A stretch of 64,000 nucleotides of DNA from Pseudomonas sp. GM18. Its GTDB lineage: Bacteria; Pseudomonadota; Gammaproteobacteria; Pseudomonadales; Pseudomonadaceae. The notes under the pieces are model-generated. The model had not been told where the DNA came from. It was given only the letters and a program-made list of their open reading frames with translations, and made no database searches. Within the stretch, counting starts at the first letter, position 1; every line of letters begins with the position of its first letter. Location of the stretch: NCBI RefSeq assembly GCF_000282195.1, contig NZ_AKJT01000030.1:19309-83308 (forward strand), given 5' to 3'. Both the position numbers and the translations under genes were made by a program. Of this stretch, positions 54,468-63,988 are shown in pieces.

Positions 54468-56258
54468 TCACCGATGTCCGGCAACCAACGCTTCCTCGGT
54501 TGCCGGCACCGCCAGGCTATCGATCACATGCACGCTATACCCCGGCACATTCTTCGCGTGGTGTTTGGCCTGCGAGGCCATCTCGGCCAACTGGCTTGCA
54601 TCGAGTTGTCCACAGGCCTGTGGATGTAGATGCACCACGCCGATGGACAGTGACAGCAGCGGGAATTCCTGGCGTACGCCCTGGCGGTTGGGGGCGATGA
54701 AGCAGCCGGCTTCCAGGTGTTCGCTGCGGTAGAAGCGTCGGCATTGGCTGTGGAAGTCGTCCAGCAACTGGTTGAGGCGTTTGCGCCAGTCTTCCGGGCC
54801 GAGCACCAGCAGGAAGTCGTCGCCGCCGATATGGCCGACGAAGTCGCGGGATGGGTCGACGCGGTCGTTCAGGCATTGCGCCAGGCACAGTAGGACTTCG
54901 TCCCCGCGACCGTAGCCGTAGATGTCGTTGAAGGGTTTGAAGCTGTCGATGTCCACGTAGCAGATCACTGATTCCCGTTCCTGTTGCAGCAGCCGTGTCA
55001 GGCATTGCTGGATCGGCACGTTGCCTGGCAGCAGGGTCAGCGGGTTGGCGTAGCGGGCTTGCTGGATTTTCAGTTCGGTAATCAGTTTGAGCACGTCGAT
55101 CACTCGGCCCAGGCCCAGATAGCCGCCGTTGAGGGTGATGATGAAGTCTTCTTCGATGCGTTGTCGGGCGCGGCTGGTGATCAAGCGGCTGACCTGCTGC
55201 AGCGACTGGCTCAGTTCCACGGCGAGGAAGTCGTCGCTCATCAAACGGCTGATCGGTTTGCGGGCGAACAGGTCGGTGGCAAAGGGCTTGAGCAGGGCGT
55301 CCGAGAGCGAATGACGGTGGACGATGCCACACGGCTGGCCCTGCTTGTCGAGCACCGCCAGGGAGTTCAGGTTGGCCTGGCGGCGGAAGGCTTCCAGTAC
55401 GGTGGCGGTCGGGGTGTCGCTGGCCATCGCCGGTTGGTCGTTGAGCAGGGCGCTGAGGTCGCTGGCTTCCTCGTTCAGCATCGCCGCGGCGCTGTTGGGT
55501 TTGGGCATCAAGGTTCGGGCATCGCGGGGCGGTTGCTCCTGGGGACGGCAGAGCAGATAGCCTTGCACAAGGTCGACGCCCATTTCGGTTAACACGGCGA
55601 GTTCTTCCGGCAATTCGATGCCTTCGGCGATCACTTTTGCCCGGGAAGCCTTGGCGATCTGCAGGATCGAGCCGACGAATTCACGCTTGAGCGCGTCCTG
55701 GTGAATGCCGTCGATAAAGTGCCGATCGATCTTGACGTAATCCGGGCGCAATTCAGACCAGAGCCGCAAGCTCGAATAACCCGCGCCCAGATCATCCAGC
55801 GCAATGGAAAAGCCCATCGCCCGATAGTGATGCAGGGCGGTTTGCAACAATTGGAAATCGTCGGTCGGGGTCTGTTCGGTGAGTTCGATCACCACCTGGC
55901 TCGGCGGTATGCCGAAATCCTGCAGCAGTTGCAGGGTGCGTCCAGGTTGGTGGGCGGCTTCGAGCAGCGATTCCGGGGACACATTGAGGAAGAGTTTGCC
56001 GGGCAGTTGCTGTTCATTGAAACGTCGGCAAGCACTTTGACGGCAAGCGATCTCCAGTTCGCTGAGGCGACCGGCCTGGCGCGCTACCGCGAACAGGGCG
56101 ATGGGGGAGTGCAGCGGGCTGTTGGAGGGGCCACGGCTGAGGGCTTCGTAGCCGATGATCTGTCGTTCAGAGAGGGAGATGATTGGCTGGAACAGGCTGT
56201 GCAAACCGCTTTGAGTCAGTATTGAGCTCAAGGCACTCAGCTGTTCGGTTGTGGTCAT
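54468..56258 (-). CDS. EAL-CBS-GGDEF protein (c-di-GMP turnover)
   Basis: A 596-residue cytosolic protein. The EAL phosphodiesterase domain (residues about 15-245) keeps Y-E-A-L, N-V-S-P-E, E-L-T-E, L-D-D-L-G-A-G, K-I-D and Q-G-Y, so it can be active. A CBS-pair region (about 290-400) follows and then a GGDEF-type domain with G-G-D-D-F near residue 500. The position of the inhibitory I-site reads P-S-R-D rather than R-x-x-D. From memory this gene stands next to prc in P. aeruginosa too. Confidence 0.92.
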   Translation of the reverse strand: MTTTEQLSALSSILTQSGLHSLFQPIISLSERQIIGYEALSRGPSNSPLHSPIALFAVARQAGRLSELEIACRQSACRRFNEQQLPGKLFLNVSPESLLEAAHQPGRTLQLLQDFGIPPSQVVIELTEQTPTDDFQLLQTALHHYRAMGFSIALDDLGAGYSSLRLWSELRPDYVKIDRHFIDGIHQDALKREFVGSILQIAKASRAKVIAEGIELPEELAVLTEMGVDLVQGYLLCRPQEQPPRDARTLMPKPNSAAAMLNEEASDLSALLNDQPAMASDTPTATVLEAFRRQANLNSLAVLDKQGQPCGIVHRHSLSDALLKPFATDLFARKPISRLMSDDFLAVELSQSLQQVSRLITSRARQRIEEDFIITLNGGYLGLGRVIDVLKLITELKIQQARYANPLTLLPGNVPIQQCLTRLLQQERESVICYVDIDSFKPFNDIYGYGRGDEVLLCLAQCLNDRVDPSRDFVGHIGGDDFLLVLGPEDWRKRLNQLLDDFHSQCRRFYRSEHLEAGCFIAPNRQGVRQEFPLLSLSIGVVHLHPQACGQLDASQLAEMASQAKHHAKNVPGYSVHVIDSLAVPATEEALVAGHR

Positions 56259-56273
56259 GGCGATCTCTGGCGA

Positions 56274-56312
56274 TAAAAAAAGGACCGGGAGCGCAAAGCT
56301 CCCGGTCCTTTA
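56274..56312 (-). terminator. Rho-independent terminator of prc
   Basis: On the minus strand AAAGGACCGGGAGC and GCTCCCGGTCCTTT pair around five bases and are followed by T-rich sequence. It lies between prc and the EAL gene. Confidence 0.9.
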
Positions 56313-56392
56313 TTTCACGACAGAATGATGTCTGTTTGATGACGCTCCGGGGAGCGTCAGCATTAAATTGCCATCATCTTGATTGTCACCAC

Positions 56393-58474
56393 TTAGTGCT
56401 TGGCGACCGCGGTGTTGAGTTTCAAGTAATCCAGCAGAATCCGCCCGGTCTCGCTCAGGTAGGCGTCGTCTTCTGGTTTGGTCTTGTCCGGCTCGGCCGC
56501 GATGGCATCTTCGTCTTCTTTCTTCAGCTCTTTGAGCGGCTCTTCACCCTTGGCCTTGCGACGGATGTTTTCCATGGCCAGTTGCTTGGCTTCGATATCG
56601 GCGTGTTGTGCACGACGGTCGGCTTCATTGAGGCTGACGGTTTTTTCGGCCATCAGCTTCTGGGCCAGGGCCAGTTTGTCGCGGATGAACACGAACTCCG
56701 CGTCTTTGGCCGTGCGCACGTCATGCTCGGACTTGAGCTGCGTGATGTACGGTTTGAACGGGTCGACCGCCGGCTTGATGGCCGCACGGATGGTGTCCCA
56801 CGGCATGGCTTCCGGCAGGGCGCTTTCGCCGATTTCCTTGGTGTCGATGATCGACGGGTAATCGATGTCTGGCAGTACGCCCTGATGCTGGGTGCTCTGA
56901 CCGGAAACCCGGTAGAACTTGGCCAGGGTCAGTTTCAGTTCGCCATGGTTCAGCGGCTGAATGGTCTGCACGGTGCCTTTGCCGAAGGTCTGGCCGCCGA
57001 TGATCAGTGCGCGGTGGTAGTCCTGCATGGCTCCAGCGAAGATCTCCGAGGCCGAGGCGGACAAACGGTTGACCAGCAACGCCATCGGGCCTTTGTAGAA
57101 CGCGCCCGGGTTTTCATCTTCCAGTACATCGACCCGGCCGTCGGCGTTACGCACCAGCACGGTCGGACCTTTGTCGATGAACAGGCTGGTCAACTCGGTG
57201 GCTTCCTGCAAGGAACCGCCGCCGTTGTTGCGCAGGTCGATGACCACGCCGTCGACCTTGTCTTTCTGCAGCTCGGTCAGCAGCTTCTTGACGTCGCGGG
57301 TGGTGCTCTTGTAGTCCGGATCGCCGGCACGGAAGGCCTTGAAGTCCAGGTAGAAGGCCGGGATCTCGATGACGCCGAGCTTGTAGTCCTTGCCATCCTG
57401 CTTGAGGCTGAGGACCGACTTCTTCACCGCCTGATCTTCAAGTTTCACCGCTTCACGGGTGATCGGCACGATCTTGCTGGTCTGGTCGTTCGGCGCATTG
57501 CTGGCCGGGATCACTTCCAGGCGCACCACGGTGCCTTTCGGCCCACGAATCAGTTTGACCACTTCGTCCAGGCGCCAGCCGACCACGTCGACCATCTCTT
57601 TGTTGCCTTGGGCCACGCCGATGATCTTGTCGGCCGGTGCCACCTGCTTGGTCTTGTCGGCCGGGCCGGCAGGCACCAGGCGCACGACTTTGACCTGGTC
57701 GTTATCGCTCTGCAACACGGCGCCGATGCCCTCCAGGGACAGGCTCATGTTGATGTCGAAGTTCTCCGCGTTATCCGGTGACAGATAGTTGGTGTGCGGG
57801 TCGTAGGACATGGCGAAGGTGTTGATGTACGCCTGGAAGATGTCTTCCGCGCGGGTCTGGTCCAGACGCGCGAGCTGATTCTTGTAACGCTTGGTCAGGG
57901 TTTCCTGAATCTGCTTCGGCTCTTTGCCGGAGATCTTCATCCGCAGCACTTCGTCCTTGACGCGTTTGCGCCACAGGTCGTCGAGCTCGGCGGTGGTCTT
58001 GAGCCAAGGGGCATCCTTGCGGTCGATCAGCAAGGTTTCCTTGGTGGTGAAGTCGATTTTGTCGACGCCCTTGTTCAGCTCGGCAAGGGCAAAGTCCAGA
58101 CGCGCCTTGACGCGGTCCAGATAGCGCTTGTAGATGGTGAACCCGGCGTTCAGGTCGCCGCTCTTGAGGAAGTCGTCAAACTGGGTTTTCCATTTGTCGA
58201 ATTCGGCAATGTCACTGGCCATGAAGTAGCTGCGCGATGGATCCAGCAGCTTGAGGTAGCTGTCGTAGATGATCACGGAGCGCGCATCGTCGAGCGGCGG
58301 CTTGCTGTAATGGTGACGCTTGAGCAATTCGACGACGTTCAGACTGGCGATGACTTCGTCGCGATCGGGCTGAAGCTTGTCCCAGCTGTTGGCTGCGAAC
58401 GAATTGCTCGACATCGGCAAAAGACCGAGACCAATGACAAGAGCGAGGGCGGTGCTGGGGAAAAAATGCTTCAT
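56393..58474 (-). CDS. prc: Carboxy-terminal processing protease Prc (AlgO)
   Basis: A 693-residue periplasmic serine protease of the tail-specific family. A signal peptide (M-K-H-F-F-P-S-T-A-L-A-L-V-I-G-L-G) is followed by a helical N-domain, a PDZ domain (about 245-330), and a catalytic domain with Ser474 in R-L-S-A-S-A-S-E-I-F, Asp485 and Lys499 in T-F-G-K-G-T. In P. aeruginosa this protein, AlgO, helps degrade MucA and raises alginate expression. I start at 58474; two earlier in-frame codons (58507, 58561) would place a long non-signal extension first. Confidence 0.95.
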   Translation of the reverse strand: MKHFFPSTALALVIGLGLLPMSSNSFAANSWDKLQPDRDEVIASLNVVELLKRHHYSKPPLDDARSVIIYDSYLKLLDPSRSYFMASDIAEFDKWKTQFDDFLKSGDLNAGFTIYKRYLDRVKARLDFALAELNKGVDKIDFTTKETLLIDRKDAPWLKTTAELDDLWRKRVKDEVLRMKISGKEPKQIQETLTKRYKNQLARLDQTRAEDIFQAYINTFAMSYDPHTNYLSPDNAENFDINMSLSLEGIGAVLQSDNDQVKVVRLVPAGPADKTKQVAPADKIIGVAQGNKEMVDVVGWRLDEVVKLIRGPKGTVVRLEVIPASNAPNDQTSKIVPITREAVKLEDQAVKKSVLSLKQDGKDYKLGVIEIPAFYLDFKAFRAGDPDYKSTTRDVKKLLTELQKDKVDGVVIDLRNNGGGSLQEATELTSLFIDKGPTVLVRNADGRVDVLEDENPGAFYKGPMALLVNRLSASASEIFAGAMQDYHRALIIGGQTFGKGTVQTIQPLNHGELKLTLAKFYRVSGQSTQHQGVLPDIDYPSIIDTKEIGESALPEAMPWDTIRAAIKPAVDPFKPYITQLKSEHDVRTAKDAEFVFIRDKLALAQKLMAEKTVSLNEADRRAQHADIEAKQLAMENIRRKAKGEEPLKELKKEDEDAIAAEPDKTKPEDDAYLSETGRILLDYLKLNTAVAKH

Positions 58475-58614
58475 GCTGATTCGACGCGGGGACAATTGAT
58501 CACGCATATTAGGCCGTCTTTGAAGTCGCCGGTTCCCACAAGGGCCGGTCGCATAATGCAAGAAAGCCCGGCGCTACAGCTTCGGGCTCAGTCCAGACTC
58601 ACTATGGAGGCACT

Positions 58615-59577
58615 GTGAAAGCATTGCAAGGCGTTGAGGGGCGAGTGGAGTGGGTTGAAGAGCCGAGTCCTACGTGCGATGTAGGACAAGTTCGTATCCG
58701 AGTGGCGGCAGCGGGACTCAATCGAGCCGATTTGTTACAGAAAGCAGGCCTGTATCCGCCACCGCCGGGAGCCAGTCAAGCACTGGGTCTTGAGTGTTCG
58801 GGGGTGATCAGCGAGGTCGGCCCGGGCTCGTCCTGGCAGGTCGGCGATCGGGTTTGCGCCTTGCTGGCCGGGGGTGGGATGGCCGAAGAGGTAGTTGTCG
58901 ACGGACGGCATGTGCTGCCGGTTCCCGAAGGTTTGTCCCTGGCCGAGGCTGCGGCGTTGCCGGAAGTGTATGCGACCGTTTGGCTGAATTTGTTTCAATT
59001 GGCTGCGCTCAAACCGGGTGAGAAAGTTCTTCTGCACGCCGGAGCAAGTGGAATCGGTTCAGCTGCCATTCAGCTGTGCAAGGCATTTGGTAACCCGTGC
59101 TGGGTTAGCGTCGGCTCCGAGGAGCGTCTGGCCTACTGTGAAGCGTTGGGTGCCCAGGGTGGAGTGGTGCGCAACAAGGATCTGGAGAGTTTGGGCGATC
59201 TGGGTCCGTTCGACGTGATCCTCGACCCGGTGGGCGGCAACTATGCTTCGCTGAACCTCAAGCTGCTGGCTCGCGATGGCCGTTGGGTGTTGATCGGTTT
59301 GATGGGTGGTCGTGAAGCGCAGCTGGATCTGGCGCAGGTGCTGGCCAAGCGCGTGCAACTGCTGGGTTCGACCCTGCGCAATCGCGATGAGCAGTTCAAG
59401 GCCGATTTGTTCAGCGATCTCAGCCAGCACGTCTGGCCGTTGTTTGCCGAAGGGCGTTTGAGCCCGCAACTGGCCAGGACGTTTGCGATCGAGGACGCCG
59501 AAGCGGCGTTTGCGGAGCTGGCGACCAATCAGGTATCGGGCAAGCTGGTGCTGGTGATTGACGCAAGCCTGGTTTAG
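58615..59577 (+). CDS. Zinc-independent NAD(P)H quinone oxidoreductase (QOR type)
   Basis: A 320-residue MDR-family reductase. The N-terminal GroES-like domain has A-A-A-G-L-N-R-A-D-L-L-Q and L-G-L-E-C-S-G, and the Rossmann motif is H-A-G-A-S-G-I-G-S-A-A. No zinc-binding Cys set. Starts at GTG with GGAGG five bases upstream. Divergent from prc with a 140-base gap. Confidence 0.93.
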   Translation: MKALQGVEGRVEWVEEPSPTCDVGQVRIRVAAAGLNRADLLQKAGLYPPPPGASQALGLECSGVISEVGPGSSWQVGDRVCALLAGGGMAEEVVVDGRHVLPVPEGLSLAEAAALPEVYATVWLNLFQLAALKPGEKVLLHAGASGIGSAAIQLCKAFGNPCWVSVGSEERLAYCEALGAQGGVVRNKDLESLGDLGPFDVILDPVGGNYASLNLKLLARDGRWVLIGLMGGREAQLDLAQVLAKRVQLLGSTLRNRDEQFKADLFSDLSQHVWPLFAEGRLSPQLARTFAIEDAEAAFAELATNQVSGKLVLVIDASLV

Positions 59578-59581
59578 GGAA

Positions 59582-59688
59582 GATCGTTCCCACGCTCTGC
59601 GTGGGAATGCCTCTATGGACGCTCTGCGTCCGCTTCTGGGACGCGGAGCGTCCCGGGCTGCATTCCCACGCGGAGCGTGGGAACGATC
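59582..59688. repeat. 107-bp imperfect palindrome, copy 2
   Basis: Outer arms GATCGTTCCCACGCTCTGCG and CGCGGAGCGTGGGAACGATC match copy 1 at 739-840. A REP half-site follows at once. Confidence 0.85.
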
Positions 59689-59711
59689 AAGATCAGGTGT
59701 AAGCATCCATT

Positions 59712-59749
59712 TGTAGGAGCTGTCGAGCGAAGCGAGGCTGCGATCTTTT
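59712..59749 (+). repeat. REP half-site
   Basis: TGTAGGAGCTGTCGAGCGAA then GCGAGGCTGCGATCTTTT, as at 847-884. Confidence 0.8.
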
Positions 59750-59753
59750 GCTT

Positions 59754-60407
59754 TTATTTCCAGATATGGATCGGCCAGCCGGCTTTTTCGGCGTGTTCGA
59801 GCAACACTGGATCCGGATTCACCACATGCGGGAAATCCACCTTCAGCAGCAACGGCAAATCGTTGCGTGAATCCGAGTAGAAACTCGCGCCTTCAAGGTT
59901 TTCCTCTTCGGCGTCCAGCCATTCCAGCAAGCGGGTGATCTTGCCTTCGCGGTAGGTGAGGGTGCCCACCGTGTTGCCGCTGTACACCCCGTGCGCCACT
60001 TCCAGTTCGATGCCGAGAATTTCGTCGATGCCCAGACGGTCGGCAATTGGCTTGACCAAATGCGTGCCCGAGGCCGAGATCACCAGAATCCGGTCGCCGG
60101 CCTTGCGGTGGGCGGCGATGGTTTTGGTGGCGTCGCTGAAGATGATCGGTTCGATGAAATCTTCCACCCAGGGCGCTACCAAGTGCTCGAGCTCTTGCGG
60201 CGTGCGACCGATCAGCGGCTCCAGGCTGAAGGCCATGTAGTCCTCCATGGCCAGGTGGCCCCTGCCGTACGCATCCATCAATTCCTTGTCGCGACGCAGG
60301 AAGGATTCGCCATCGACCCAGCCGAGGCGGGCCATCTGTTCGCTCCATAGCGAGGCGCAGTCGCCATGGATCAGGGTTTCGTCCAGATCAAAAATTGCCA
60401 GGGCCAT
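59754..60407 (-). CDS. HAD-IB family phosphatase (SerB-like)
   Basis: A 217-residue haloacid dehalogenase phosphatase. Motif I is I-F-D-L-D-E-T-L (residues 4-11), motif II has I-S-A-S-G, and motif III-IV is S-D-S-R-N-D-L-P-L-L. Related enzymes dephosphorylate phosphoserine, histidinol phosphate or lysophospholipids; the substrate here is not set. It is 35 bases after the ABC importer operon and may be part of it. Confidence 0.9.
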   Translation of the reverse strand: MALAIFDLDETLIHGDCASLWSEQMARLGWVDGESFLRRDKELMDAYGRGHLAMEDYMAFSLEPLIGRTPQELEHLVAPWVEDFIEPIIFSDATKTIAAHRKAGDRILVISASGTHLVKPIADRLGIDEILGIELEVAHGVYSGNTVGTLTYREGKITRLLEWLDAEEENLEGASFYSDSRNDLPLLLKVDFPHVVNPDPVLLEHAEKAGWPIHIWK

Positions 60408-60441
60408 CAGTGCGGTTCTCTCTTCAACATCAGCAAGGTCA

Positions 60442-61431
60442 TCAGGCTACCTCACACAGGGCTGTCGGATCGATGGAAAGTGCCAGGCGCTGACCATCGG
60501 GATGCAGGTCGGACGCCGAGCGGTTCAGCACATCGACTACCAATTCCACCCCCCGGGCTTCCACCCGATAGCGAATCACGTTGCCCAACAGGCTGTGGCT
60601 GCGCACCTGCGCGTCGAGTTCGCCGTTCAGGCTCAGTTCGATGGCCTCCGGGCGAATCGCGATGCGGTGGGTGATCGGCCGCTGCAGCAGTTTGCTGGCG
60701 CTGTCGGCGTCCAGCAGGTTGTAGTTGCCGATGAAGCCTGCGGCAAACACGTCGACGGGTGCGGTGTACAGGGTTTCGGCGTCTCCGCTCTGTACGATCT
60801 TTCCCTGATTCATCAGGAAGATTCGATCAGACATGGTCAGGGCTTCTTCCTGATCGTGAGTGACGAAGATCGTGGTCAGGCCGAGTTCGCGCTGGATCTG
60901 ACGGATCTGTTCGCGCAAGTGCTTGCGAATCCGCGCATCGAGTGCCGACAGCGGTTCATCCAGCAACAACAGGCGAGGCCGGGTCACCAAAGACCGAGCC
61001 AGGGCGACACGCTGGCACTGGCCGCCAGACAATTGATGCGGATAACGGGCAGCGAAGTCATTGAGCTCTACCAGTCTCAGCACTTCGGCGACGCGTTTTT
61101 GGCTGTCGTCGGCGTTGACCTTCTGCATGCGCAAACCGAAGGCGACGTTCTGCTCCACGGTCATGTTCGGGAACAGCGCATAACTCTGGAACACCATGCC
61201 GATTCCGCGTTTTTGCGGGCTCAGCGGGACGAGGTCGTGACCTTCCAGCAGAATCTGGCCACCGTCCACCGAGGTCAGGCCAGCGATGCAACGCAGCAGC
61301 GTGGACTTGCCGCAACCGGATGGGCCGAGCAGGGTGACGAATTCGCCTTTCCTGATTTCGCAGTTGATGTCGCTGAAGACCGTGGTGCCCGAGTAATCTT
61401 TCTGAAGGTGTTGGACGCTCACATAGCTCAT
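60442..61431 (-). CDS. ABC transporter ATP-binding protein
   Basis: A 329-residue importer ATPase of the PotA/FbpC/PhnT type. Walker A is G-P-S-G-C-G-K-S-T (near residue 40), signature L-S-G-G-Q (near 138), Walker B L-L-L-L-D-E-P. The C-terminal 90 residues form a regulatory TOBE-like domain. Its start overlaps the permease gene stop by four bases. Confidence 0.95.
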   Translation of the reverse strand: MSYVSVQHLQKDYSGTTVFSDINCEIRKGEFVTLLGPSGCGKSTLLRCIAGLTSVDGGQILLEGHDLVPLSPQKRGIGMVFQSYALFPNMTVEQNVAFGLRMQKVNADDSQKRVAEVLRLVELNDFAARYPHQLSGGQCQRVALARSLVTRPRLLLLDEPLSALDARIRKHLREQIRQIQRELGLTTIFVTHDQEEALTMSDRIFLMNQGKIVQSGDAETLYTAPVDVFAAGFIGNYNLLDADSASKLLQRPITHRIAIRPEAIELSLNGELDAQVRSHSLLGNVIRYRVEARGVELVVDVLNRSASDLHPDGQRLALSIDPTALCEVA

Positions 61432-62228
61432 TCGCTTTTGTCCTTGTTCAAGATATTGGCCACCCAGGTCAGAACCAGCACAAAGAAGAAGTAGGAAATC
61501 ACCAGCGCGCTGGTGAAGTGGCCGCTGCTGTTGCGCATGTTGTTGAGGTAGACCTGCAGGGTTTCGTAGCGGGTGCCGACGAGGATGTTGGCGAACACGA
61601 ACTCACCGAACAGGAACGAGAAGGACAGCAGCAATGCCACCATCAGCCCCTTGCGCAGGTTCGGCAACACCACCAGGAAGGCTGCTTGCCAGGTGCTGGC
61701 GCCGAGCAGTTGTGCGGCATCCATCAGGTCGCGCAGGTTGATCGCTTGCAGGTTGTTGGTGATCGCCCGGTACATGAACGGCAGCGCCACGGTGAAGTAG
61801 CAACCGATCAGAATCCACGGCGTACCCACCATCGCGAACGGTCCGGAACCGTAGAGCTGCAACAGCCCCACCGACGACACCACCGGCGGCACCGCGAAGG
61901 GCAAAAGGATCAGGATGTTCATCAGCGCGTCGAGCTTCGGGAAGTGGTAATGCACCACGAACAGCAGCGGCAGAATCAGCACCACCGACAGAATCAGCGA
62001 GCCGATACAAACCAGCAACGACTGGCCGAATGCATCGAGAAAGCGCGGATCGCTCCACAGCTGGATGTACCACTTCAAGGTAAAACCGCTGGGCATAATC
62101 GTCGCCGACCAACTGCTGGCGATCGAGTAGATCAAGGTTCCGAGCAGCGGCAACAACAGAATGGCAAACAGCAAATACACGATGACCCGGTGGTAGACAC
62201 CGACGGGCCCCAGTTCAGCGCGAGACAT
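61428..62228 (-). CDS. ABC transporter permease 1
   Basis: A 266-residue inner-membrane permease with about six helices and the E-A-A-like loop (D-A-A-Q-L-L-G-A-S-T-W-Q-A-A) for ATPase contact. Overlaps the second permease by 14 bases. Part of the spermidine/iron/phosphonate-type group. Confidence 0.93.
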   Translation of the reverse strand: MSRAELGPVGVYHRVIVYLLFAILLLPLLGTLIYSIASSWSATIMPSGFTLKWYIQLWSDPRFLDAFGQSLLVCIGSLILSVVLILPLLFVVHYHFPKLDALMNILILLPFAVPPVVSSVGLLQLYGSGPFAMVGTPWILIGCYFTVALPFMYRAITNNLQAINLRDLMDAAQLLGASTWQAAFLVVLPNLRKGLMVALLLSFSFLFGEFVFANILVGTRYETLQVYLNNMRNSSGHFTSALVISYFFFVLVLTWVANILNKDKSE

Positions 62229-63051
62229 GGTAGCTCCTCTTCAACAGCAGCTGATGCACGATGGTCACCAGGGTCATCAACGCCACCAGCACCACGGCCA
62301 AGGCGCTGGCGAGGTTCGGGTCGAGGGAAATATCGCCGGACACCATCGCCGCGATACGGATCGGCAACACGTTGAAGTTGCCGGTGGTCAGCGCGTAGAC
62401 CGTGGCATAGGCGCCGAGCGCATTGGCCAGCAGAATCACGAACGTGCCCAACAGCGCCGGGGTCAGCACCGGCAAACCGATGTGCCGCCAGAATTGCCAG
62501 CCATTGGCACCCAGCAACGCGGCGGATTCACGCCAGTCTTCGCGCAGGGCATCGAAGGCCGGGTAGAGCAACAGCACGCCCAGGGGGATCTGGAAGTAGG
62601 TGTAGAGAATGATCAGCCCGGTTTTCGAGTACAGGTTGAAATCCTGAATGATTCCGGCCTGTTTCAGCATGATGGTGAAGGTGCCGTTGAACCCCAGCAA
62701 GATGATGAACGCGAAGGCCAGGGGCACACCGGCGAAGTTGCTGGTCATGTTGGCGAAGGCATTCACGAAGTTGCGCAGTTTCGAGTCGACCCGGCGCAGG
62801 GAATAGGCGCCGAGTACGGCAATGATGATGCCGAACACGCTGGACCAGAAACTGATCTCAAGGCTGTACTGGATCGCTTGCAAATAGAACTTCGAGTTGA
62901 AGATTTTGCTGAAGTTGGCCAGGCCCCAACCGAACTCTTCCGATTGCAGGCTGTTGATCATCACCCAGAGCAGCGGGGCGATCTCGAACACGAAGAAGAA
63001 AATTGCGAAAGGCACCAGGCACAGAGCGGCCAGCCATTTACCGCGGGTCAT
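62215..63051 (-). CDS. ABC transporter permease 2
   Basis: A 278-residue inner-membrane permease with about six helices and the loop E-S-A-A-L-L-G-A-N-G-W-Q-F-W. It starts six bases after the phosphodiesterase stop; a GTG three codons earlier (63060) overlaps that stop and may be the real start by coupling. Confidence 0.92.
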   Translation of the reverse strand: MTRGKWLAALCLVPFAIFFFVFEIAPLLWVMINSLQSEEFGWGLANFSKIFNSKFYLQAIQYSLEISFWSSVFGIIIAVLGAYSLRRVDSKLRNFVNAFANMTSNFAGVPLAFAFIILLGFNGTFTIMLKQAGIIQDFNLYSKTGLIILYTYFQIPLGVLLLYPAFDALREDWRESAALLGANGWQFWRHIGLPVLTPALLGTFVILLANALGAYATVYALTTGNFNVLPIRIAAMVSGDISLDPNLASALAVVLVALMTLVTIVHQLLLKRSYHVSR

Positions 63052-63056
63052 GGCAT

Positions 63057-63863
63057 TCACTTGAGCAGCTCCCGGCACACAGGTTTGTCATGGGGCACGC
63101 CCAGCAGTTCGCAGACGGTGCCGCACAGTTCGGTTTGTTTCGGTGCAGCGCCTTGGTTGAAGCTGAAGGCGTCGCCGAGGACGAACAGCGGCACTTCGCG
63201 TTCTTCAGGCAGCAGGCCGTTGTGCGAGCGGTCGTTGTTCATGCCGTGGTCGGCGGTCACCAGCACCTGGTATCCGGCGTCGAGCCAGCCTTGCAGGTAG
63301 TCGGCGAGGATGATGTCGGCCGAGCGGGCGCTGTTGCGGTATTGCGGGGTGTCGAGGCCGTGCTTGTGCCCGGCGTCGTCGATGTTCATGGGGTGGACCA
63401 ATAGAAAGTTCGGCGCATGGCGCAGGCGCAGGTTTTCCGCGTCGGCGAACAGGTGCGAGTCCGGGTAGTGGTCGCTCCAGTAGAAGTGACCGTGCTGGAT
63501 CGGCAGTTTCGGGTCGTCGGTGTGACGGTCCCGGGCTGCCACGAACGGCGAACGGTTATACAACTCGCTGACCCAGTGATAGGCCGCGGCAGCGGTTTTC
63601 AGGCCGGCGTCGGTGGCGTAGTGGTAGATGCTGCGCTGGTTGGACAGGCGTGAGACGTTGTTGTGAACGATGCCGCTGTCGATCGGCGCAACGCCGGTCA
63701 GGATGCATTCGTAAAGCGGTCGGGACAGGGCCGGCAGTTCGCATTCCAGTTTGTAGAGCGCCGCGCGTCCTGCGCCAACGTAAGCCTGCAGATGCCCCAT
63801 GGCGTGGCGCGCGACTTCGTAATTGAGGCCGTCGAGCACGACAAGGATGACGTTGTGCTTCAT
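63057..63863 (-). CDS. Type I phosphodiesterase/nucleotide pyrophosphatase family protein
   Basis: A 268-residue alkaline-phosphatase superfamily enzyme. The nucleophile region is V-V-L-D-G-L-N-Y and the later metal site is T-A-D-H-G-M-N-N. No signal peptide, so probably cytosolic. It is the first gene of the importer operon; with an importer of the PotA/PhnT group it may hydrolyse the imported phospho- or phosphono-compound. This link is inferred. Confidence 0.9.
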   Translation of the reverse strand: MKHNVILVVLDGLNYEVARHAMGHLQAYVGAGRAALYKLECELPALSRPLYECILTGVAPIDSGIVHNNVSRLSNQRSIYHYATDAGLKTAAAAYHWVSELYNRSPFVAARDRHTDDPKLPIQHGHFYWSDHYPDSHLFADAENLRLRHAPNFLLVHPMNIDDAGHKHGLDTPQYRNSARSADIILADYLQGWLDAGYQVLVTADHGMNNDRSHNGLLPEEREVPLFVLGDAFSFNQGAAPKQTELCGTVCELLGVPHDKPVCRELLK

Positions 63864-63897
63864 AGGGGGCGAAGACTCCGAAATCGAAACTGAACGT

Positions 63898-63988
63898 CGT
63901 AGGAGCTGCCGAAGGCTGCGATCTTTTGATCTTTCACTTGAAACTCAAGTGACCCCAAAAAAGATCGCAGCCTGCGGCAGCTCCTACG
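63898..63988. repeat. REP pair (inverted)
   Basis: CGTAGGAGCTGCCGAAGGCT on the left and GGCAGCTCCTACG on the right, with GATCTTTT / AAAAGATC inner ends. It lies upstream of the phosphodiesterase gene. Confidence 0.88.

Noticed and set aside
56183..57781. Long plus-strand frame of over 500 codons opposite prc
   Set aside because: Its sequence has no family pattern, while prc on the other strand has a full catalytic site.
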